A stretch of 64,000 bases of DNA. Origin: Endozoicomonas sp. 8E. Its GTDB lineage: Bacteria > Pseudomonadota > Gammaproteobacteria > Pseudomonadales > Endozoicomonadaceae. Both the position numbers and the translations under genes were made by a program. Shown in pieces: positions 52,674 to 61,943 of the stretch (positions are counted from its first letter, which is position 1; every line of letters starts with the position of its first letter). The notes below the pieces were generated by a model, which did not search any database, was not told the origin of the DNA, and saw nothing but the letters and a program-made list of their open reading frames with translations. The stretch is from NCBI RefSeq assembly GCF_032883915.1, contig NZ_CP120717.1:4099697-4163696 (forward strand). The letters are read 5' to 3'.

Positions 52674-55600
52674 TTAACTGATGTATTGAAGAACTTCGGA
52701 GTTTCTTTGTATTGCTGCCTCGACAAAATCCTGATTATCTTCAAGTTCGAAAGCAACAAAATTGAAAACATCAGAATCCTGCTCAATTAAGTCCAGCATA
52801 TAGTCAGGATCCTTCAATAACGTTTTATTGACATATCCCAAGATATTAATATTGATAACCATTAACGTTTTAATAATGCTTTTATCGCTTCGAATTCTTT
52901 CACTGGCATACCTCAGAGCTGCTGGATAATTTTTGATAGCGGCCATTACCACCTCTTCATTATCCTGTGGTTTCGGGCTGGCGTATCGCAGTTGATAACC
53001 ATCCCGGGTGACTGCAGCCAGAACGACCTCTTTATCACTCTTGAGTTCTTCACTCAAATACACCAGATTATATGGATCTAATGAAATGGCTGCTAATACA
53101 AGGTGTTTATCATTTCGAATCCCCTGGCTGGCGTATTTCAACCCACCCCTGAGCATAACACTCCTGATCTTTTCTTCGTGATCCCAGGGCGACTGCACCG
53201 GTGGAAGATCAAACTCCAGGCTGTAAGCATAGGACGGCTTGATAACGTAGTATTGACCTTTCAAATCAGGATACACAAGATCAACCCACCCCATAGCCTT
53301 AGCGGGATGTAACAATAAAAAATGATGCAGTGGCTCCCTGCCGATGCCCTCAGCGTTTTTATCACTCATTAAAACTTCCCGAAGATTGTCCTTCGAGTTA
53401 ACGAGCCGTCGACTATGATCAATAAAGCGTTGTTGATGGTTGCTTAATAACGGGTAGCAACCGGGATTAATGCCGCTTCTGTTACTATCAACCATTAAGA
53501 AAAGGCAATGTTGAAAAAAGAATCTATTGGCTTCTGCCGACACATCGCTATCAAGGCGTTGTGCAAGCAAGTCAAAGCTCCACTGATCGTCTTCAAAAAT
53601 GGTTCTTCCCTCTAAAAACTCATCCAGCTCATAAATTGAATCTAACGCTATTATCAACTTTACAAAAGCATCCTGCATGATTTTACGTGATGTCAACCGG
53701 GAATATTCGACGATCAATTCACCCGCTATGGCGCTGCAACTTAGCTTCATGCTATCAGCGTGTTTATCCAGTTCGATGGCTTTCAGTAACTGCGCCAGAA
53801 ACCACATACGTTTCAACTTGCCGGGTGCATCACTACCATCAGCATCATAAAATTTTTCAGCAAATTTCAGTCGCAAGGTACAGCCTTTTCCTCCCTCAGC
53901 GTTTTCAAGCAGCTCGATAAGGCCTACAGGATCTTCCAAATCCAGGTTAACAATCAAGTTATCATCCTTACAGATGACTGTCCCATTAGAAAGCCTTAGC
54001 CCTCTGAGAGATTCTCTGCAGGACGGACTCAATACCGCTGCCTTTTCACCCGGGCCACCCGGAGTCGTACAATCAACATAGATGAAGTGCCCGTCTCTGG
54101 ATAGCATACCCTGAGCCGAAGCCAGACTGACCGGTGCCCGGGTCTTTGAGAAGTACTCATGCAAGTCAAAAATCAGGCGATTGACACTCCGGGCCTCCTC
54201 AGTCTTCAAGAGGTTAAGAGCTTGAAAACAGGATAGGATGACCTCTTTATCACTCTTTAGTTCTTCACTTACATAGTCCAGGTTGTATGGATGTACGGCA
54301 ATGGTTGCCAATACCAGGTCTTTATCATTTCGAACCCGTTGGCTGGCATATTTCAGTCCTTGCTTGCGCAGGACAGTTTTCATCTTTTCTTTTTGATCAC
54401 CAAGCGACTGACCCGGTGGAACCTCAAAACTCAGGCTGTAACTGAAAGACGGATTGACAACAAAGTATTGACCTCCCAGGCTGTATACATCTTCAATCAA
54501 TGGAGTCGCTTTATTGGGATCTAACAATAAACAATGCTGTAAGAGTTCCCTGCGGATGTCCTCAGCCATATTATCACTCATTAATATGTCCCAACGATTG
54601 TTCTTTGATTGATCAAGCCGCCGAGCATAATGAATAAACTTTTTATGTTTTTTGCCTAGTAACCGTTTTAATAACCGCAAACAATCCCGAATAATGAAAT
54701 CCCCGATACCATAAACCATTACGAAAAGGCAATGTTGAAAGGCGAATCTATTGGCTTCTGCCGAAACATCGCTATCAAGGCATTGTGCCAGCAATTGAAA
54801 ACTCCACTGATCCCCTTCAAAAATGGCTATTCTCTTTAAGTCCACATCCAGATTCTTAATTAAACGTAACGCCGTTACCAGCTTTACAAAGGCATTCTGC
54901 ATGATTTGACGTGATTCCATTCGGGGGCATTCAACGATCATTTCACCTGCTATGGCATTGCAACTTAGCTTCATGCTACCAGCGTGTTTATCCAGTTCGA
55001 TCACTTTCAGTAAATGCGCCAGAAACCACATACGTTTCAACTTGCCAGGGGCATAACGGTCATCAGCCCTATCAAACTGGTCAGAAAACTTCAGCCTCAG
55101 GGTACGTCCTTTCCCCCCCTCTGCGTTTTCAAGCAGCTCGATAAGGCCCACATGATACCCTAGCTTAAGGTTAATAATCAGAGCATCATCCATGATGATG
55201 ACAATCGCTGGACGTTGGGATTTTTTGAGGGCTGCTTTGCAGGACCGACTCAAGAGCGGTGTCTCTTGGTCCGAGCCACCCGAAGTACTGCAATCAACAT
55301 AGGTGATGTCTTTTTTCCAGGATATCCTGCCCTGACCCGAAGCCAGAGTGACTGGTGCCAGTGCCTCTACAAAGCGCTTGTGCAGGGCAAAAATCAGATC
55401 ATGAACACTTCGGACCTGCACAGCCTCCCCGGGGTTGAGTGCCTGAAGACTGCATTTTAGCTGATGGCAGTCGGCCACCCACTGGCGAAAAGTTCTCGCA
55501 GATAACTGGCCTTCTTCGTCCGATTGCTGAGGAAGGATGATACTCTCTAACACCGATCCGATGATCTGTTTCAGCGTCCTGAACCGGTCGATCAATTGCG

Positions 55601-57554
55601 GTAACTCTTCCTGCAGTAACTGGAGCTGAGTTGAATCACTGTTCTCCGCCAACCGCAAGAATGCCTGGTACCCGTTCAGCAGTGCTTCAGCCCCATAAAC
55701 CAGCCGATTTACGCTATCTCTGGTCTCTGCAAATAAATTTATTCGTTGTGGCGACATGCTCATTTTTACCGGGTTTGCCAGACAATCGAGTCCGCCACCG
55801 GTGGCAAAAAATGCCAACAGGCGGGCGTTTTGATTCGAGAGCCATTGAAAGCCGCTGGCAACCTGACTGAATGTGCCTTCGGGGAGGGACAGATCATCCC
55901 ATGACGGGACGGCTTTGGCTAACGGCACATCAGAAACAGCAGAGGATAGACTTCTGTGACTTACCAGTCTTCCGGTAAGGTCGCCGGCAACAATAAAGGC
56001 ACCGGGCTCACCATTAAAGCGGGCACAGGCCAAGGTCACCTGTTGGCCAACCTGAGCGGCCACGGCCGCAAACTGATCACCGGCCAGCATCAACGTTTTT
56101 CTTTCCTGTTTCATCAGGATCGCTATGTGATCATTGAATCCCCCCCGTGCAAAGACGAGCCCCCCTGCCCGCTTCAGGAATTCACGCTCAAGCATCCAGT
56201 CTTCAGCCTGTGGGGCCAAGACGATGGCTCCCTCTGGCATGGAATCTACGGGTTGATTTTTGGCCAGCCAGAGGGTTCCGGTGCAATAGCCTTCGCTGAC
56301 GCTATCGCCAATGGCCAGGGTCTTTTCGGGTATGGGCATGGCAAAATCCATGTCGCCGGAGAGCCGGGTAACAGGGCGTACCTGCAACAGGAATAGTTGT
56401 CCCTGATGATCGACAGCAAACTCCACATCCACGGGGCAGAGCAACAGGTTTTCCAGTTCTGTCACCGCCTCCCTGAGTTTTGAAACCATGTCATCAGTAA
56501 GTGAATGACCAGCGACGTTTGATTGAGGATTCGCATCATCAATTCTTGTTTCCAAATAGCCGTTATTATCCTTGTTCCTGTGCAGGATAAAGTGACTTGA
56601 GATCGTCCCGGGAAAGTATTGGTAGCTGTCAGCTTCTTCTTTCAAACCCCCGCGATAAATATCAATACGGTGGGGTGTGTTACCGGACTGCCCTGCTACC
56701 ACGCCTCTGGGCTGACCCTTTGTATACTCAACCCTGACAGTATTATCCTGAAAAGATTGAAAGCTCATGGCGACTCCACCATATTGGCAGTCAATGCACT
56801 GTTGGATGATCAGCGCCATGGGTTGTGGAATAGCTTCGGCGCAAACTTCAGGCCGGTAAGCCGAAGCCATGACCTTAAAACAGGTTCGCAAAATATCCTC
56901 TTCTTCCTGAACTAAAGAAAGGTACTTTCCTGCCTGGGCATCGCCATAATTATCTTCATCAATGCCAGAACTGCGGACAATAACGGGCTGCGATCTGGTG
57001 AGTCTGTTCAGCTCAGTGCCCAGGCCCCTGATTTTTTGAGCGGCTTCAGAATTTTTGACCTGTTGGTAATAGTCATCACTGGCTACAAATTTTGCCAGAC
57101 CCGCCAGCCAGTTATTCCTTTTGGTTTGCTCTGAGGGCGGCATGACACTGAGGTATTCCCGAATGTTCTTCAGGCTGGTCTCTGCATCCAGTTCACGGTC
57201 AATCCCGGGGAGATAGTGGCCTGAAAGATGGCTATCCAGAGGCTGTTGTTCAAGCGCATTCATGACCCGGACTGTCACACATTGGAATGGTGGAACAGGC
57301 AGACCGGCGCTCTTCATGCGCTGCAAAAACATTCCTTTGCCCCCTAATTCTTCCCGGTTGGCGGGAGAACGCTGAGCAGCCTGATCTGAGACAGCTGAAC
57401 GGCAGGTGCGCCTGGTTAGCGGCGTCTGGTCTTGAAGGTCACCAGGATCAAGATCACTGAAATGCCTTTTGCGTGAACGATGAGTCTCTGCATCCTGATT
57501 GGGAACAGTGGTCAGGCCACTGGGACCTGATAGGTCTGTAGCAGGAGGTAACAT
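52674..57554 (-). CDS. PEP synthase-like ATP-grasp/phospho-His protein C with duplicated C-terminal domain
   Basis: 1,626 aa from ATG 57554, with GAGAGGGAT upstream. PPDK ATP-grasp (GGKGMFLQRMKSAGLPVPPF; VRSSGIDEDNYGD; LLQVRPVTR) and His domain (GGFNDHIAILMKQ). The C-terminal domain then occurs twice: INLKLGYHVGLIELLENAEG in the first and VNLDLEDPVGLIELLENAEG in the second, each followed by RMWFLA(H/Q)LLK and EANRF-FQHCLF. The joint is at SDKEVILSCFQALN, where a DUF4116 repeat runs into the start of the next copy (compare SLQALNPGEAVQVRSV), so it arose by unequal recombination. The last 150 residues hold about six DUF4116-type repeats. Intact open frame throughout; no pseudogene signs. Confidence 0.8.
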   Translation of the reverse strand: MLPPATDLSGPSGLTTVPNQDAETHRSRKRHFSDLDPGDLQDQTPLTRRTCRSAVSDQAAQRSPANREELGGKGMFLQRMKSAGLPVPPFQCVTVRVMNALEQQPLDSHLSGHYLPGIDRELDAETSLKNIREYLSVMPPSEQTKRNNWLAGLAKFVASDDYYQQVKNSEAAQKIRGLGTELNRLTRSQPVIVRSSGIDEDNYGDAQAGKYLSLVQEEEDILRTCFKVMASAYRPEVCAEAIPQPMALIIQQCIDCQYGGVAMSFQSFQDNTVRVEYTKGQPRGVVAGQSGNTPHRIDIYRGGLKEEADSYQYFPGTISSHFILHRNKDNNGYLETRIDDANPQSNVAGHSLTDDMVSKLREAVTELENLLLCPVDVEFAVDHQGQLFLLQVRPVTRLSGDMDFAMPIPEKTLAIGDSVSEGYCTGTLWLAKNQPVDSMPEGAIVLAPQAEDWMLEREFLKRAGGLVFARGGFNDHIAILMKQERKTLMLAGDQFAAVAAQVGQQVTLACARFNGEPGAFIVAGDLTGRLVSHRSLSSAVSDVPLAKAVPSWDDLSLPEGTFSQVASGFQWLSNQNARLLAFFATGGGLDCLANPVKMSMSPQRINLFAETRDSVNRLVYGAEALLNGYQAFLRLAENSDSTQLQLLQEELPQLIDRFRTLKQIIGSVLESIILPQQSDEEGQLSARTFRQWVADCHQLKCSLQALNPGEAVQVRSVHDLIFALHKRFVEALAPVTLASGQGRISWKKDITYVDCSTSGGSDQETPLLSRSCKAALKKSQRPAIVIIMDDALIINLKLGYHVGLIELLENAEGGKGRTLRLKFSDQFDRADDRYAPGKLKRMWFLAHLLKVIELDKHAGSMKLSCNAIAGEMIVECPRMESRQIMQNAFVKLVTALRLIKNLDVDLKRIAIFEGDQWSFQLLAQCLDSDVSAEANRFAFQHCLFVMVYGIGDFIIRDCLRLLKRLLGKKHKKFIHYARRLDQSKNNRWDILMSDNMAEDIRRELLQHCLLLDPNKATPLIEDVYSLGGQYFVVNPSFSYSLSFEVPPGQSLGDQKEKMKTVLRKQGLKYASQRVRNDKDLVLATIAVHPYNLDYVSEELKSDKEVILSCFQALNLLKTEEARSVNRLIFDLHEYFSKTRAPVSLASAQGMLSRDGHFIYVDCTTPGGPGEKAAVLSPSCRESLRGLRLSNGTVICKDDNLIVNLDLEDPVGLIELLENAEGGKGCTLRLKFAEKFYDADGSDAPGKLKRMWFLAQLLKAIELDKHADSMKLSCSAIAGELIVEYSRLTSRKIMQDAFVKLIIALDSIYELDEFLEGRTIFEDDQWSFDLLAQRLDSDVSAEANRFFFQHCLFLMVDSNRSGINPGCYPLLSNHQQRFIDHSRRLVNSKDNLREVLMSDKNAEGIGREPLHHFLLLHPAKAMGWVDLVYPDLKGQYYVIKPSYAYSLEFDLPPVQSPWDHEEKIRSVMLRGGLKYASQGIRNDKHLVLAAISLDPYNLVYLSEELKSDKEVVLAAVTRDGYQLRYASPKPQDNEEVVMAAIKNYPAALRYASERIRSDKSIIKTLMVININILGYVNKTLLKDPDYMLDLIEQDSDVFNFVAFELEDNQDFVEAAIQRNSEVLQYIS

Positions 57555-57677
57555 CAAAATATCCCTCTCAGGTTCTTATTCATCCATGACTTAATCGCTA
57601 TGGAAGTACTCAACCATACGAAATCATATTTTCTGACTCATTGTTCAGGCACTCGCGGCAACTGCTCCTGCGTTGCT

Positions 57678-57850
57678 CTAGCGGCCTGTCGGTGTCGGAC
57701 TTGAGCGTCCGTAGCGAGGATTGCAAGAAATTGAGGATAAAAATCTCTGTTTCTGAGGAGAATAGCGAGCTATTTGACGAAGAAACAGGGATTTTTAGAC
57801 CAATTTATTGCAACCGCAGTAGGACAGTCTTAAGTCCGACAGGCTGCTAG
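57678..57850. repeat. 173-bp palindromic MITE-like element
   Basis: Imperfect arms of about 85 bp. Outer ends CTAGCGGCCTGTCGG and CCGACAGGCTGCTAG; inner arms TAAAAATCTCTGTTTCT and AGAAACAGGGATTTTTA; centre AATAGCGAGCTATT. No coding capacity. It lies in the 550-bp gap upstream of gene C. Confidence 0.85.
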
Positions 57851-57996
57851 CTCCTGCATCCACGCAGTCGTGCTGCGTTGCAACTCTGGTCACATAGCTT
57901 GTATGTTCCCGTCGTTGCGCCTTGCAGAGCACCTGCCCAATAAGCCAGAAATATTCGATTCCGTATGGCTGAGTACTTAAAACGTTTGGTACTTTT

Positions 57997-58021
57997 GACA
58001 ATGATATTTTTATGAAGTTCA
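57997..58021 (-). promoter_or_regulatory. Conserved upstream block of gene C, displaced
   Basis: GACAATGATATTTTTATGAA + GTTCA, matching the blocks before A and B, but 443 bp from the gene C start instead of 42-63 bp. A MITE-like element and further repeat DNA lie in between. Confidence 0.4.
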
Positions 58022-58104
58022 CCACTCAGGCTGAAGAGCACAACAGGAAAGCGGCAATAAGGTGTGGCAAGACGACTTGAACCGGTCAACGTTTTCAGAG
58101 CCAA

Positions 58105-61100
58105 TCAGACCTTATCCGAAAGTTTCCTGATGTATTTAATAACTTTGGGGTTTCTGTGTCTTGCTGCCTCAATAAAATCCTTATCCTGTTCAAGCTCAAA
58201 AGCAACATATTTGAAAGCTCGATGATTTTTTGCAATTAAGTCCAGCATAAAATCGCGATCACTCAATACACTTTCACTGGCATATTCTGAGTATTGAATA
58301 TCGTTAGCCATTGCGATTTTAATAATATTTTGATTGCTTCGCATTTTTTCACTGACATACCTCAGAGCGTCTGGACATTGTTCGACAGCCGCCATTACCA
58401 CCCTGACATTATTCTTAAGTTCTGGACTGGCATATTGCAGCTGATTGCCATCTCGAGTGACTGATGCCATGACGACATCAGTATCATTCCTCAGTTCTTC
58501 ATTCACGTATTGCAGTTGTTCGGGATGTTTTGTAATGGCGGCTAATACAAGTTCTTTATCATTCAGAACCCGTTGGCTGGCATATATCAACCCATGCATG
58601 AGCAGGGCATTCCTGACCTTTTCTTTATGATCCCCGGACGGCTGTCCCGGTGGAGCATAAAACTCCAATCTGTAACTGCAGGATGGATTGATCACAAAGT
58701 ATTGATTTTCCAGGCCATACAGACGTTCAACCAATCGAGTGGCGTAACTGAAGTTTACCAATAAAAAATGATGCAGGAGTTCCCAGCGAGTGTCCTCAGC
58801 GATCTCATCACTCATTAGCATTTCCCGCAGGCTGTCCTCCGATTTTCGTCGCCAAAAAATTGCCCGCGTGCACTCACCTAACCGCTGTGTATGTTCAGTA
58901 AAACGCTGAAACTGATCGCTCAATAACCCCCGGCAAGCCGGAGTGATGCACCAACCTTGTTTGTAAAACATTAAGAAAAGGCAATGTTGAAAGGCGAATC
59001 TATCGGCTTCTGTCGCAACATCTCGATTAAGCCGTTCTACAAGCAAGCTAAAGTCCCACTGGCCTCCTTCAAAAATAACCCTATTCCGAAACTTTAGATC
59101 CAGTTCAGCCATTGAATCTAACACAATGATCAGTTTTTCAAAGGCATGCTGCATGGTTTCACGTGATGCTATTCCCGTGCATTCAACAGTGATTTCACCT
59201 GCTACAGCATTGCCATTCACATGCATGCTATCGGCATCTTTGTTCAGCTCGATTGCTTTCAGTAACTGCACCAGAAACCACACACGATTAAACTTGCCGG
59301 TTTTTCCAACACCATCAGGTGTATTGAATTGGTCAGAAAATTTCAGCCGCAGGGTTCGTCCTTTACCCCCGTCTGCGTTCTCAAGCAGCTCGATAAGGCC
59401 CACGTGACATCCTAACTCGAGGTTAACAATTACGGCTTCATCCATACTGATGACAGTCCCTGAAAGCCTCAACCCGTCCATGGATGCTTTGCCTGACAGT
59501 CCCAATAGCGATGACTCTTCACCCGGAGTGGTAAAATCAAAATAGGTGATGTTCTTATTTGTAGATACCTTGCCCTGAACAGAAGCCAGAGTGACGGGGG
59601 CCAGTGCCTCTACGAAACGTCGATGCAGGGCAAAAATCAGCTCATGGACACTCCGGACCTGTTCAGCCTGCACAGGGTCCAGTGCCTGAAGACAGGATTG
59701 CAGCTGATGGCAATCTGCCACCCACTGACTCAGGATTCCCGGGGATACATGCCCTTCTTCAGCGGCCTGGATTGGCAGGGTAATACTATCTAACCCTGAC
59801 AGGATGGTCTGTTTCAGCGTCTTGAACCCTTTGCTCAGTTGCGGCAATTCATCCCGCAATGACCTGGTCAGGTGTGGTCGACTTTTTCGAGCCAGCCTCA
59901 GGAATGCCCTGTATCCAGCTAACAGTGCTTCAGTTCCATGAATCAGCCGCTTCACGCTATCTCTGGTCTCTGCCAATTGCTTTGAGCGATCTGGCGACAT
60001 GCTCAGTTTTACCGGGTTTGCCAGGCAATCCAGTCCACCACCGGAGGCAAAAAATGCCAAAAGCCTGGCATTTTGATCCGTTAGCCATTTGAAGCCGCTG
60101 GCGACATGACAGAACTTGCCCTCAGGAATTGATAAATCCTCCCGGGACGGAATCGCACTCGCGCAAGGCACATCAGAAAAAACACTTGCCAGGCTTCTGT
60201 GGCTGACCAGTTTGTCTGTCATGTCACCGGCAACAATAAAGGCTCCGGGCTTGCCTTTAAAGCGGCCACAGGCCAGTGTCGTCTGTTGGCCATTCTCAGC
60301 GGCAAATACCGGACTCTGATCATTGGTCCGCATTAAGGTTATTCTTTGCTGTTTCATGAGGATCGCTACATGATCATTGAATCCTGCTCTGGCAAAGACA
60401 AAGCCCCCCATTTGCTTCAGGAACTCCGGCTCAAGCATCCAATCTTCAGCGTGGTGGGCGACGACAATGGCGCCTTGTGGCATACCGTCTTTTTCTCTTT
60501 TTTCAGCCCGCCAGAGGGGGCCGGTGCAATAGCCTTCACTGACACTCTCGCCAATGGCCAGGGTCTCTGCGGGTATGGGCATGGCAAAAACCATGTCGCC
60601 CGCGAGCCGGGTAACAGGGCGTACCTGCAGCAGGAACAGGCGACCCTGATGATCAACGGCAAACTCCACATCCACGGGGCAAAGCAACAGGTTTTCCAGC
60701 TTTATCACCGCCTCCATGAGTTCTGAAACCGTTGTATCCGTGAGTTGCAGTCCACCGTCGTACGATTGAGCATCAACATTATCAATTATTGTTTCCGAAT
60801 AGCCGTTATCGTTCTTGTGCAAGACAAAGTGACTTGAGATCGTCCCGGGAAAGTATTGATAGCTGACCGCTTCTTCTTTGCGATCCTTGCGATAAATGTC
60901 GATGCGGTGGGGCGTGTTACCGGTCTGCCCTGCCACTACGCCTCTGGGTTGACCCGATGTAAACTCTGCCCTGAGGGTATTATTCTGAAAAGATTGAAAG
61001 CTCATGGCGACTCCGCCGTATCGACAGTCAATGCACTGTTGGATGATCAGGGCCATAGGTTGCGGTATACCTTCGGAGCAGACTTCAGGCCGGTAAGCTG

Positions 61101-61809
61101 AAGCCATGACCTTAAGACAGGTTCGCAAAATATCTTCTTCTCCCTGAACTAAAGAGAGGTATTTGCCCGCCTGGGCGTCGCCGTAATTATCTTCATTGAT
61201 GCCGGAACTGCGAACAATCATGGGCTGTGATGCAGAGAGTCCGCCCACCTGACTGTGCAGCCCCCTGATTTTTCGGGCCGCTTCAGAATCTTTAACCTGT
61301 TGGTAATAGTCTTCGCTGGCAATAAATTCTGCCAGACCCGCCAGCCAGTTATTCCTTTTGGTCTGCTTTGAAGGTGGCATGGCATTGAGGCATGCCCTGA
61401 TGTTCGTCAGGCTGATCTCTTTCCCTGCCTCAAGTTCATATTCAATCATTGGGAGATAGCGGGCTAAAAGCCCGGTATCCAGAGAGTGTTGCTCAAGCGC
61501 GTTCATGATTCGGGCTGTCACACATTCAAATGACGGAACAGTCAGACCGGCTTTTTTCATGCGCCACAAAAACATTCCCTTACCCCCCAGTTCTTCCCGC
61601 TTGGGAGGCGTCTGATCTGAAACAGATAAACGACAGAGACGCTTGGCTAGTGGCGTTTCGCCAATCGAAACGCCACTGGAATCAGAATCACCGAGATGCC
61701 TTTTGGGCGAACTATCAGTTCCTCTGGATGGACTGCCAGCCCGGTTATTCTGACTTGAATAAGCTGTCAGGAGTCCATCATTCGATTTATCAGAATTGAC
61801 ATTTAACAT
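58105..61809 (-). CDS. PEP synthase-like ATP-grasp/phospho-His protein D with DUF4116 repeats
   Basis: 1,234 aa from ATG 61809, with AAAGGGAT upstream; 33 further in-frame codons are available but fit no paralogue. The N-terminus has KRHLGDSD...LAKRLCRL basic motifs, then PPDK ATP-grasp (GGKGMFLWRMKKAGLTVPSF; VRSSGINEDNYGD; LLQVRPVTR) and the His domain (AGFNDHVAILMKQ). The C-terminal domain (LGCHVGLIELLENADGGKGR; FNRVWFLVQLLKAI) and about six DUF4116-type repeats follow, for example NDKELVLAAITKHPEQLQYV, NDTDVVMASVTRDGNQLQYA and SDRDFMLDLIAKNHRAFKYV. All expected ATP-binding and His residues are in place. It should be cytoplasmic, or delivered by a secretion system without an N-terminal signal peptide. 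Confidence 0.82.
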   Translation of the reverse strand: MLNVNSDKSNDGLLTAYSSQNNRAGSPSRGTDSSPKRHLGDSDSSGVSIGETPLAKRLCRLSVSDQTPPKREELGGKGMFLWRMKKAGLTVPSFECVTARIMNALEQHSLDTGLLARYLPMIEYELEAGKEISLTNIRACLNAMPPSKQTKRNNWLAGLAEFIASEDYYQQVKDSEAARKIRGLHSQVGGLSASQPMIVRSSGINEDNYGDAQAGKYLSLVQGEEDILRTCLKVMASAYRPEVCSEGIPQPMALIIQQCIDCRYGGVAMSFQSFQNNTLRAEFTSGQPRGVVAGQTGNTPHRIDIYRKDRKEEAVSYQYFPGTISSHFVLHKNDNGYSETIIDNVDAQSYDGGLQLTDTTVSELMEAVIKLENLLLCPVDVEFAVDHQGRLFLLQVRPVTRLAGDMVFAMPIPAETLAIGESVSEGYCTGPLWRAEKREKDGMPQGAIVVAHHAEDWMLEPEFLKQMGGFVFARAGFNDHVAILMKQQRITLMRTNDQSPVFAAENGQQTTLACGRFKGKPGAFIVAGDMTDKLVSHRSLASVFSDVPCASAIPSREDLSIPEGKFCHVASGFKWLTDQNARLLAFFASGGGLDCLANPVKLSMSPDRSKQLAETRDSVKRLIHGTEALLAGYRAFLRLARKSRPHLTRSLRDELPQLSKGFKTLKQTILSGLDSITLPIQAAEEGHVSPGILSQWVADCHQLQSCLQALDPVQAEQVRSVHELIFALHRRFVEALAPVTLASVQGKVSTNKNITYFDFTTPGEESSLLGLSGKASMDGLRLSGTVISMDEAVIVNLELGCHVGLIELLENADGGKGRTLRLKFSDQFNTPDGVGKTGKFNRVWFLVQLLKAIELNKDADSMHVNGNAVAGEITVECTGIASRETMQHAFEKLIIVLDSMAELDLKFRNRVIFEGGQWDFSLLVERLNRDVATEADRFAFQHCLFLMFYKQGWCITPACRGLLSDQFQRFTEHTQRLGECTRAIFWRRKSEDSLREMLMSDEIAEDTRWELLHHFLLVNFSYATRLVERLYGLENQYFVINPSCSYRLEFYAPPGQPSGDHKEKVRNALLMHGLIYASQRVLNDKELVLAAITKHPEQLQYVNEELRNDTDVVMASVTRDGNQLQYASPELKNNVRVVMAAVEQCPDALRYVSEKMRSNQNIIKIAMANDIQYSEYASESVLSDRDFMLDLIAKNHRAFKYVAFELEQDKDFIEAARHRNPKVIKYIRKLSDKV

Positions 61810-61943
61810 TAAGATATCCCTTTCATAACGTGAATCAATAACTGGTACCTCAATAAAGTTCAACCTTTGGTCTGAAACAGGCACCAGTAAAAATGACAAT
61901 AAGTTCAAGGTTGTCAGAATAGATTCAGACCGGATTCACAAAA

